64,000 nucleotides of DNA, taken from contig CM074761.1 in NCBI GenBank assembly GCA_037355855.1, positions 2,437,346-2,501,345 on the forward strand, in the 5' to 3' direction. Every line of letters begins with the position of its first letter. Within the stretch, counting starts at the first letter, position 1. Shown here piece by piece: positions 1-10,275 of this stretch. The position numbers and the translations under genes were made by a program. This DNA comes from Pseudo-nitzschia pungens (Eukaryota; Bacillariophyta; Bacillariophyceae; Bacillariales; Bacillariaceae). The notes below the pieces were generated by a model that saw only the letters and a program-made list of their open reading frames with translations, was not told the DNA's origin and searched no databases.

Positions 1-3000
1 AACAGATACAAGCTTTGCGATGTTTGTCGATATTATTAGACTTCTTAGATCCCTCATGTTCAGCTCAATATTTTCCACAAGTTTTGGCAACTGTGAATGT
101 CGCAATTAATGTCGATAAAGCACCAGATATGCTACAGCCTGAGAAGTCATCCCTACGGTTACTTGCTGTTCAATGCCTTTCAAAATTTATTCGGCTCTCT
201 GCGAAGCATGGGATGGAAGCTGCAACCAATAATCTTACAACGATCGTGGTATCACTGCTTCCAGTTCTCGAAGATGACGGGGTTGACCAAGGTGGATTGA
301 TATCACAAGAGACTGAGGCCGAAGCGGTGTCGATCCTTGAATTTCTTACGCGATCAGAGTTTGTTCGCAAATTTTCGAAAGCATTTTCCCAGATTCCTTT
401 TCTCCCCACTTCCGCAGCTCTGTCAAATGTACACAGATCTCTGAGAGACAACGGTATAAACTTTGACAATCTGTTGATATTGTCGACCAGTACGTCGGAG
501 TCTCAAGGTGGATCGGGTATCAGACGGGAAAGTTTAACCAGCGATAATACCAGCAACGCAACTTCAACAAGTAGCCAAGACAATGTCCTAGCTTTGCAAA
601 ATAGGCTAAGTCTGGTTTCTTATCTCCTTGACAACGAGAATCCTAGCGTGCGAAAGGTTTCGCTCCAGCACCTAGTGGATTTACTTCGAACAAACAGGAA
701 TTTATTTCACATACTTGTTGAGAACGACGGAGGGTCATCTATAAAAAATTACGCGACGGTTATCTATGAACGCAATAAGAACGAGAGGAAGAACGAAAAA
801 TCAAGTCATACAAGATCTGTAACGAGTGTGACTATTTCCAACATAATAGAGAAATTACTGAATAGATGCGTGCATGAAACGAATCCACGAGTTCGCCTTC
901 AGTTGGCAACATGTCTGGGAGAAATTGGAGCCATCGGAGAAAATCGGCTTGACGATATATCTCTCTTCAGAACGAAAGGCAGCGGGTTGGGAACAACATA
1001 CGAGTGGAGGTTGAATCAGCCGCCGTGGCAATCTCGTGCCGCAAAGTATGAGCTACAGCTTGTGACTGAGTACCTTGTTCTTGCACTTAGAGCAGCCCCG
1101 ACACAAGAGGAACAACTGAAGATTGCCTATACCATTCAGCAACAGCTTCAATTGCTAGATGAATCATCCAGAGCAAGCGGAGACGATGCAAAAACTGACG
1201 ACGAACCTAAGTCGCAAAAGCGTGAGATGAGCAAGTGGCTTCGGGATAGATTAGTTGAAGCAAACGTGTACAATGCAGTTGAACCTTTTTGGTCGTCAGA
1301 ATTTGGTACTAAGGTGAGTGCGATGAATTTAACTCAAGAACTGTATTTTTACTGAGTGTTTCTCTCATAATAATTCCCAAAACGTTTGTCGCTGTGTATA
1401 TTTGAACAGGACGAAAGATTTGGTGTTAGAAGGCAACCCCCCTTTTTCGATACATCCAAAGCATATCACCTTTGGATATCAGAATTTTGCCGCTGGATGA
1501 TTTTGAAGGCAAAGGATTGCCCACTTAGTCGATGGAAAGACTTTTTTTTCAGTTGTCGAATAGCTGTTAGGTCATTCGCTGGACTTGAAACTGCGGAGTT
1601 CATACTTCCCATCCTTGTATTGGACCGCATTTGCTTTGGAGGGGCTGAAGAATTCGAGTTAATTTGCCAGGAATTCATTCGAATATTGGATTTTGAATCG
1701 AGCTCGGTCATTATGAGTAGGAGTGAGCGCCGGAAGGCAATCGGGGGGTTCTTTGCCATGATCGACACACTATCCTACTGGGCGGAAATTGAAACCGAGC
1801 AGCGATATAGATCAAAGCGAATTTCTAACTCAAAACGTTCAAGCAGGGATAGTTCCAGGCAGAATTCAGATGGCAATTCTGCGTCAAATTGGCCTGCGGA
1901 GGAGACAATAACACAAATTCAGGAACTGATTTCTCGGATTCCTCTAATTGATCAAGCCAGAGCTGCCAAAGAAGTTGGAATGTACGCAAAGGGGTTGAGG
2001 CTTTTAGAAACGATAGCTCGAAAGAACATAGTCGAAAGATTCTTTGAATCACCAAGTGATGACAACGACATCGAAATCCCTTTAGGGGGTAACCTTTTCC
2101 AACAGTCCCTGTTAGAAAATGCGAATCTCGGACTGATGAGAGTCATGCTATCAAACATGGATGATTGCGAGACAATGAGCGTTATCGGCGAGACTTCGTT
2201 TCTTTCAAACCCTTTGTTAAAGGTTGCAGATACTGTCCAATGGAAGGAAGCAATAGGAAACTATGAAGGCGCTCTTCGTGATTATGAGCGCGCTCTACAG
2301 GTCAGTAAAATTTCCAATTCAGTTGCAGAATCAGGTATAGAAAGAGGTGCACTTGATTGTATGCTGAAACTAGGTTGTTACGAGAGTGTACTAAGTCGTG
2401 TGTTGACTGAAGACGGAAACTCCAATGAAATGACAACAAAGTCACATGCAATAGAGGCTGCATGTCGCCTTGGTCAATGGGATAGGCTTTCGAGTCTGGT
2501 TGCGGAAAACGAGGCTCACAACTTCAATTCATCTCCTGATGATGTGTACCGTCAAGCAAGTGGTAAAACTGTGCTTTGTTTGCAAAATCGTGACAGTTTG
2601 TCGATTGCACAGTCGATCCGCACTGCTAGGACTGCTGTGATGGAGAAGTTATCCAGCGTGGCTCGTGAGAGTTACGCAAAAGCTTACCCAGAAATTGTTA
2701 GGCTGCAATGCATTCGAGAGCTGGAAGACTCTGCTACTTTGTTTTGCAATAATGGTATCGGGGACTTGTTTACAGTGAGTGAAATAGCTGAGTCGAAGTT
2801 TCATGACGGATGGGCTTGGGATGGTCGTTTGAGATTGACTACACCACGTGCGGCATCAGAGATCATGAACACTAGAGTAGCGATAGCAAGACTCAGTAAT
2901 GATCGAATAATGGAAGCATCACTCTTGCTTGATATTGGCAAGCAAGCAAGCAGCAACGGCATGGCAACCGTTGCTGAAAAGTTTTATTCCCAAGCCGAAG

Positions 3001-5923
3001 CTACACTTTCATTGATTCCTGAACTTAAGGATGCAAAACAACAGAAACTTGATAGTCTCATGGACGACGTGCGGGTTCAATACGCGAAGTTGAAGAAGGA
3101 ATCGGGTGAAAATCTTCTTGCGTTAAAAATCCTTGGGCAACAAATGGTAAAGGACGCTCTAAGCGAAATGAGCCAGAATACTGAAGATATCGAGTTTTTG
3201 AAGAAAGTCGCCTTCAAACACGAACGGTTGAGAGCCGAGAGAGCTTTCGGAGGATGTCCACCCGTTTGCAATGAGAAAGAGTTGATTCGCCGTTTTGCAA
3301 ACCGATTGCTTACGCTTACGCAGTGGACTGTCGAAGGGGGGATGCACAGTGGAAATGAGGTCATTTTTAGATTTGAAACCGTGATCAAACTTTCACCAGA
3401 GTGGGAGAAAGGTGAGTTAGAATGCCTCTGAACAGTGTTATAACTTACTCTCCTTCGTTGCGCTGAAATTTTCATCTTTTGCGAATTTCTGTACGTGTTT
3501 AGGTCATTTTCAATTCGCAAAACATTTGAACGAGTTGGTGACGCGATTTTTTGACAAAGATTCTCTTCATGGGATTCACGATGACGAAGTGCGTTTCAAT
3601 GCGCTTTACCGAGACAAGGCATGTCATCATTACATTTTACTTGCTATTGAGCACTTTGCTCTAACTCTACAGCTTGATATGAAGCATGTCTATCAAACAT
3701 TGCCGCGATTGCTGTCTCTATGGTTTGACTTTGTTTCAGTCGAAGGATCTGGTCATGTCGGTGCTTCAGACGATATTACACCAGAGTACTTAAGTAAGTG
3801 AAAGGTTGATCGGTAGCAGGCTTGTCCGAACAGTTCGTTCCATCTCTCACTCCTCATTATGTTCAATTTTCTATGGACAAAGAGTTCCTCACTGAGAACC
3901 AAAACAAAGCAAATGTGGTAATGGCAGAGAAAATCAAAGCAATCCCAGCTGCCGCTTACTACACAGCCATGCCCCAATTAATTTCACGTGTCATTCACAA
4001 AAATGAAGATACTGCAAAGGTTGTTAAGAGGATTTTAGAGCGAGTACTTATCAAGTTTCCTCAACAAGCAATGTGGCACCTTGCTTGGTTGAAGGGTTCA
4101 AAAAACGAAGAGCGCTCGAAGATTGGAGGAGATATTTTCAAAGGGGCACAGCGAGTTCTAATCAAACTTCGTCAAGCCCGTGTTGTAAATCTTTTGAAAG
4201 CTTCCGACTCTTTGTTCAAACATCTTCGAGATCTAGCAAAGTAAGTGTGTTTAATGCTTGTGTGTTTTGTTTTCATTTTCTCCCATCTCAACGAAAGAGT
4301 CATGAACATTGCTCATTTCTCGTCCAGGTTTACCCCTCAAACCAAATCCAACCAACTTTCTGTCAAAAGTTGGACAGGAAATGCTGATCTCAGTGAATTC
4401 GTCCCTCCTGTACAAGCTGCTCTATCGATTTTCCCATTCAAATCGGTGAAGAGCAGTGCCAAAGATTATTTCCCTCGTGTAATACCTAGAATGAGAATGT
4501 TCTCAACGAGGATTACTGTTATGATGTCCAAGGCGAAACCGAAAAAACTGAAAGCTTTCATTGTGCCCGGAACATGGAAACATGCAAATGTAAGTGAGAG
4601 CAAAGATGATGGTGTCAGAACTTCTGCGTCAACTCCACTAGACTGCGACATCGGCGAGATTCACTTCCTTGTCAAGCAAGAAGCAAAGGGTGATCTTCGA
4701 AAGGATGCACGAGTGCAGGATTTGAACAACGTGATCAACCGATTGATGGCTTCTTCAAACAATTCCAATAGTACACTTGCAAGCCGTAGTCGACGCTTGT
4801 GTGTACGAACATTTGCCGTAACTTGTCTTTCCGAGGATACAGGTATTCTTGAATGGGTTCCGGACACAGACTCGTTGAGAAATTTGGTTCATAGATCGTA
4901 CAATCCACAGACTACCACTTTCTGCCCTCGAAGGCGAGGCAGCCGAATGACAAATTTTAGTGACGCCACATTGCGTTCACATTTTGAGAGGGCTCAGAAT
5001 CAATTTATCAAGAACGGTGATATAGTGCAAGCGGCGAGGTTGTACTACTTGCTATGTCTAAAGCAACAGCCTCCCGTGCTTTCGTGGTGGTTCGTCCAAC
5101 GATTTGCATCGGCGAATGACTGGTATGAAGCACGCACAAAATTCACTCTGAGTGCTGCTACGTGGTCTTCAATTGGTCATGTGATCGGTCTTGGCGATCG
5201 CCACTCGGAGAATATCTTGGTGGAAACGACAACCGGAAGAGTCATTCATGTTGATTTTGATTGGTAAGCACCATATCCTGTCACCGTGTTATCTTGTCTT
5301 CACTATTCTCGAACCAAACTAGCTCTCCGTTCATTCAATTGCTCTCAACTTACACACACTTCATCATAATTCAATGCTTCTTGAATGTTCTTCGTAAATG
5401 ATTTTGGAACTCTGGACGGAACTTTAGTATATTCGACAAAGGATTGAACTTACCTCGCCCGGAAGTTGTGCCTTTTCGCCTGACACCAAACATGCTAGAT
5501 GCTTTTGGTCCTACGGGTGCGGATGGTATGTTTAGCAGCGGGATGGAGTGCAGTCTGGAAGTCTTGCGCAAAAACCGAGACACGCTCTTATCGGTCCTCG
5601 AACCCTTCATCAAAGATCCCGTCATCGATTGGAAAAAACACAGGACACAACAGATGATGACAAACGATGGCTACGGCGAAGCAAAAAGGTCGATCCATAT
5701 GATCAGGGAGCGCTTGTCCGGCATTTGCAATCTACGGAATCCGAATTATAGAAAGTACCGGAATATCATCCCGCGTAACCATCTCTCCAGGGTCGAACAA
5801 GATAACATGACGATCGGCGTCCTTCCGTTGTCGGTGGAAGGCCAGGTCCAAAAATTGTGTGCGGAGGCGTCGAAAAATGAGAATTTGGTGCAACTGTACG
5901 TCGGTTGGATGCCCTGGGTATAA
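1..5923 (+). CDS. ATR: ATR-type PI3K-related checkpoint kinase, 3' part (5' end outside window)
   Basis: ATR phosphorylates checkpoint targets in the nucleus when replication forks stall. Six exons fit: 1-1313, 1410-3411, 3503-3793, 3883-4240, 4328-5263 and 5428-5923, giving about 1,797 residues in frame from base 3. The order is helical repeats, FAT region (EWEKGHFQFAKH; FPQQAMW), kinase domain and FATC. Visible kinase motifs are the DLRKDAR segment, the catalytic loop GLGDRHSEN and the metal-binding HVDFDC, restored by the 5264-5427 intron. The run VPFRLTPNMLDAFGP and the FATC end LYVGWMPWV place it with ATR/Mec1/Rad3 rather than ATM or TOR. The intron after 3793 is the uncertain one: 3794-3882 (89 nt, AAAG acceptor) keeps the frame and matches its siblings in length, while 26- or 23-nt alternatives also keep the frame. 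The gene converges on the F-box gene downstream. Confidence 0.93.
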
Positions 5924-6402
5924 ACGATAATCCTGGCAGGCCTTCGATTTTCTTGTTAGCTACCTACCCATCGTTTAAAGCGAGATAGATCGACTCGTGA
6001 AAGAGCATTCGGTGCTACGAATTAGATTTGAGTACGTAGCAAACTACTTCGTACAATTTAGTTGAAAGGAATGAATCATCAAATGGATTGCGGAAGTTTT
6101 CAGCCCTAGTCTGACCCGGTCGAAGGTCTGGGGAGCCAACGAGTTGGTGGGCTGCTAATTCGTCTTCTTCCTTGTCGAAAACGAGGATTGAATAAGTTGA
6201 AATCTAGTCTCCTATTGACCGTGACGCAGCAAGAGTCCTATCGTACGCGAGTCACGTTTTTCTGGATTTCGTGCCGAATTTTGCCCCTTGATCTAAGTTC
6301 GACATCATGCAAAATAAGTCCCGGAGTCGAGATTGACACTTCTAACAGAGTGTGCAAATCATGGAAGCACGGGTTTCATCGAACCATCCCAAAGTCTCTC
6401 GT
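5924..6402. other. convergent intergenic stretch
   Basis: This is the shared 3' region of the ATR and F-box genes. I see no gene, repeat or structured element in it. Confidence 0.6.
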
Positions 6403-8284
6403 TCATTCTGCATCATCGATCCCGCTGAGATCGACCATCCTGATGGTGACCAGCGGGGGCTGGACTGTCATTGGCCTCGTCTTTTGGGACTGGTCCTTCA
6501 GGAGCTTCATCCATCGTACCACCTCCCATGCATCGAAATCGCCCACCCAGTTCCCAGCGTCCACTACGTGCTTCGTCCGCGCCCCCATGAAAAGCTGCAT
6601 CCGCTGATGGTTGAGGGACCACGACATCCAGTGGTTTCGGAGGAGCGTCACGTACAGCTTGTGCGGCATCATCGCGTTGGTGGTTATCCGATCGCGGCCT
6701 CGAAAGGCCGGGCCGAGGGGACCAAAGTGGTTCAGGGTTGTTTCGAGGACCCCGAAGCGCTTGCGGTTCCCGGTCGCAAATAATCCCTGCATCCGGTCCG
6801 CGATCCATTCCGCCTCGTGGCAACCCGGCGAGAAACACGAATAGGTTCGAGAGGGAAGAAACCACGATGTTTGGTGTTGCTGCGGAGGTCGTGAATCGTT
6901 TTGCCCTTGCACATTTTGAATGGCATCTCCACCACGGCGGTTGTCGTTGTTGGTTCCGCCAGTGGAAACAGCGACCGGATCGTGGAATAGTTCGAGGGGT
7001 TCCAACAAGCCCGACAGGGGCCAGGCCAGTAATTGCCGGCCTTGCTGCACCGAAAACGGCGAGACGCGCAGCAGCGCGCTGTGAAAGAACACCCAATATT
7101 GGTACCATCCAGTTATCGACGATATTTCGTCCGTAGCAACAACTGCCGAATCACCTCCATTGCTTCCGTTCTGGACGCAGGCCACCAAATGGTCCATCCA
7201 CCGATCCAACGAAACACCTCCCTCTACTACTACTTTTGATTTGCTGCCATAGTCCTGGCTGTTGTAATCGGACATCGGGTCGTTGCCATTGTCATTGTCA
7301 TTGTCATTGTCATTACCGTTACCGTTACGAGCTTTGTCGATGCCACTGGCGCTATACGAACCTGTACTTTTACGACCTTGATACTCGGAGTGTCCCACTA
7401 GGCAACTCGCCGCTAAAACGTCTCCCATGTACCGTTCCAGGGTTACCGTAAAGGATTGATTTGGAGTAGAGGAGTACGGAATGGGATCGAGGTTTACGGT
7501 GCACCGCTGCAACAGCGACGCGTGCATCCGATGCGCATACGTCACGGACGACCACTGTTCCGAGAGACGTTCGATGCTGTTTCCTCGAGCGCCGTGGACT
7601 ATCATTGCCTCCCCGTTGACATGCCGCAGGTGCGCCACAAGATTTCTTAGGTCGTCGCAAAAGGGATGTGTCGAGGGGATCGCCCGATAGAGTCCCTCGA
7701 GGCGTTCCAACACCGACGGAAGCTCGTACCAGGTCCGGCGACGATCCCGAGGGTTCTCCAATTCCTGGTTGTTTGAAAACGCATCAAGGAGGTCCTCGCT
7801 GTACGACATGCGAAACAAATAAGGATCTGCTCCGCTATTCTTGTTCGTCGGCTCTCGACCGTTCGCCTTTCCATTGCCACTTGCCATTGACATTGTCCCC
7901 GAGGTGGTGGTGGTCTTCGTGATGGTTATTGTGTGTCAACAGGGTGTCCCCGGGTGGCAATTCGGGCGTCCGCACCGCGCAGTGCGGCAGCGTCGTTTCC
8001 CCGTGCACGGTGTATTCCTCGCACGGACGAACCAAAAACTGTTCGCGGCGTCGTCGGTCCACCTCGGCGATGGAGTGTGCAAGGCTGTTCCGCGAGGTTT
8101 CAGCGAACCGAAGGCAGTCCGACAGGGACAGAAAGAGAAAGACGCGGTCTCTGCAATCGGGAGGCAGCTTGTTCAGGGCGCCATCGCCACCGCCATCGTA
8201 ATCGCCATTGCCATTGCTATCATAACTGCATCGGGATCCCTCCTCTACCATGGGCGATTTCTCTTTCGTGGCATCCGACTCCAT
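6403..8284 (-). CDS. F-box protein, reading frame broken once near 7.85-7.95 kb
   Basis: An F-box (LNKLPPDCRDRVFLFLSLSD, about 35 residues into the frame from the ATG at 8284) would bind SKP1 in an SCF ubiquitin ligase. That frame runs to a stop at 7835. A second long frame, 7893 to 6403 (496 residues from its own ATG), overlaps it by 59 bases and is shifted by one base. The second part has a conserved-looking helical region followed by a low-complexity NGNDNDNDNDNGND run from a tetra/hexanucleotide repeat near 7289-7330. Two same-strand genes overlapping this way would be odd in this genome, so one gene with a small intron or a sequence error is more likely. A 94-nt GT..AG intron starting at an ACC|GTGCAC site would restore the frame but has a poor donor. 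The substrate-binding part resembles no family I can name. Confidence 0.6.
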
Positions 8285-8883
8285 CCTCGAATAACAGAAC
8301 CAATCGATCAATCGAAGCCAAGCCAAGCCAAGCCAAGCCCAATCTAATCCGTCTCCAAACGATTCTCCTTATGTATCTATACCGTCGCACTTCTCGCTGT
8401 GTGTATTGTTGAGCCCGCCAACACGTTTTCCGTTCCGTCGAGGGATGAAACGAGTCTCGACACAGACGTCTTCTGATCAATAGATGAGTAACGATAGACA
8501 AAATGTGGATTCATTCGTTGATGCGTTAGATTTTTCCGTGTTCTTTTCGGGAAATTCGTTTCCCGCACCGTCAGTCTATCACACAACCAACCTTAGGACC
8601 TGAAATCAATCATCGCCGAACACACCGATGCCAATAATGTGATAACTTACTACTACATCCCCAAAGTTTAATAGCCTCCATGCACGTATCAAGAACGTAA
8701 CTTTGATGACCTACCGGTACCAGGGTACCCGGTACTTAAGATACGTAAGTAAGTTACTCGTATTACAAAGTACTATGAGGAGTGAGCCTATGAGTCAGAT
8801 AGTAGTCATACCTATAATATCTATTACATAATACATACCAACCTTGTGTTACAAATTACGAAGTAATTACTAAGGTTTACTGT
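8285..8883. other. 5' flank of the F-box gene, no gene seen
   Basis: Holds a short CCAAG pentamer run at about 8317-8340, just upstream of the F-box ATG, then AT-rich sequence with several copies of GTAAG/TTACTCGTA words. No credible coding region. Confidence 0.5.
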
Positions 8884-8959
8884 ACCTCCGGTCCAAAATA
8901 CTGGACCGACTTGCACGTAGTTTTGCGTAGGCAAAAGTACGGTATTTTGGACCAGAGGT
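8884..8959. repeat. nested inverted repeat (hairpin/cruciform)
   Basis: The arms 8884-8901 (ACCTCCGGTCCAAAATAC) and 8942-8959 are inverted copies with one mismatch. Inside them, 8917-8926 and 8931-8940 (GCAAAAGTAC) form a second inverted pair with one mismatch around a 4-base loop. It could be a MITE remnant or a hairpin in the flank of the satellite that follows. No target-site duplication was found by eye. Confidence 0.8.
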
Positions 8960-8992
8960 AATCTTAGTAAGTTACTTCAGTTTGATCAATCC

Positions 8993-9612
8993 GTACATCC
9001 GGGTTTTTTAACACTTATACCTATACATCCGGGTTTTTTGGACAGTTATATATCCGGGTTTCTTTCACATTTAAAATTCTACATCCGGATTTTTTTAAAC
9101 ACTTATACATCCGGGTTTTTTAACACTTATACCTATACATCCGGATTTTTTGGACAGTTATATATCCGGGTTTCTTTTACATTTAAAATTCTACATCCGG
9201 GTTTTTTTAACACTTATACATCCGGGTTTTTTTACACTTATACCAATACATCCGGGTTTTTTGAACAGTTATATATCCGGGTTTCTTTTACATTTAAAAT
9301 TCTACATCCGGGTTTTTTAACACTTATACATCCGGATTTTTTTACACTTATACCTATACATCAGGATTTTTTGGACAGTTATATATCCGGGTTGCTTTTA
9401 CATTTAAAATTCTACATCCGGGTTTGTTTAACATTTATAATTCTACATCCGGGTTTTTTTAACACTTATACATCCAGGCTTTTTTAACATTTATAGTTTT
9501 ACATCCGGGTTTTTTTGACACTTATACATCCGGATTTTTTTAACACTTATACATCCGGGTTTTTTAAACACATAGTTCTACATCCGGATTTTTTTGACAT
9601 TCTTATATCCAG
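8993..9612. repeat. minisatellite of TACATCCGGGTTTTTT units with 111-bp higher-order period
   Basis: About 620 bases consist of TACATCCGGGTTTTTT-type cores separated by AACACTTA, GGACAGTTATA or ACATTTAAAATTC linkers. The ACAGTT linker recurs at about 9042, 9154, 9265 and 9375, giving a higher-order period of 110-112 bp over four copies before the array becomes simpler. CCGGA, CCAGG and TCAGG variants mark decay. One strand is strongly T-rich. An open frame through it is a by-product of the repeat. Confidence 0.9.
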
Positions 9613-10104
9613 GTTCTTTTGATTCGTTCCTATGATACATACTATGCTCAAAATGCATACCTTTGCGAAGATCCTCCAATGAAAGAATGGATCTCAATCA
9701 ATCCCGAATCCCGGATTTTGGTGTACTGCATATAGTAGGGCTACGTACGTCATTTCGGTGTGGTAGTCGGGATCCATCATTGTTTTAATTAAGAACTATC
9801 ATTGCTGGGCCCGCCCCCTCCCAGTGACACCAGCATGATCATGTTGTAAAGTTACTTCTTGTATGGGATGCACGCGGCAAGATTGATCCGAGCCGTGATT
9901 CCAACGACAACTGATGCACATAATTTCCAAAAATACCGGTATTACGAAGAGCCTAGTTTCAGGGGAGAAGAATCCCGAAACAACCACCACTCACCAGGGT
10001 CACAGCAAAGGAGGACGTTTCGGCACAATCGGAACATCAATGCGTCTGTAGTATCCGCCGAAAGGTGTGTTGTCTGTCTTGAATTTCCAGGGTGAACAAC
10101 GGTG
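9613..10104. other. upstream flank of the SPX-MFS gene, no gene seen
   Basis: Unique sequence between the minisatellite and the pentamer repeats. No conserved coding region recognised. Confidence 0.5.
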
Positions 10105-10152
10105 AATCACGTCACGTCACGTCGCATCGCATCGCATCGCATCGCATCGCAT
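10105..10152 (+). promoter_or_regulatory. CACGT/GCATC pentamer runs upstream of the SPX-MFS gene
   Basis: Three TCACG units followed by about six TCGCA units lie roughly 125-170 bases before the ATG at 10276. The first run contains ACGTCAC twice, matching the TGACGT core of cAMP-response-like elements described in diatom promoters. Position is suggestive, function is inference; it may only be a microsatellite in the 5' UTR. Confidence 0.35.
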
Positions 10153-10275
10153 TACTCCAAACTGCAACCAATCCGAGACAAAAAGTGCCACAACAACTAA
10201 CAATTGTGTCCCTGCGTTTGAAACGAAAAGCAACCGAGATCAAACGAAACTAATCGAAACTAAACGAACATCAAC

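Noticed and set aside
8884..8959. Complete transposable element
   Set aside because: Only a hairpin; no transposase, reverse transcriptase or clear target duplication anywhere in the window.
9038..9487. 149-codon frame YTSGFF-type
   Set aside because: Translation of the CCGGGTTTTTT repeat, not a gene.
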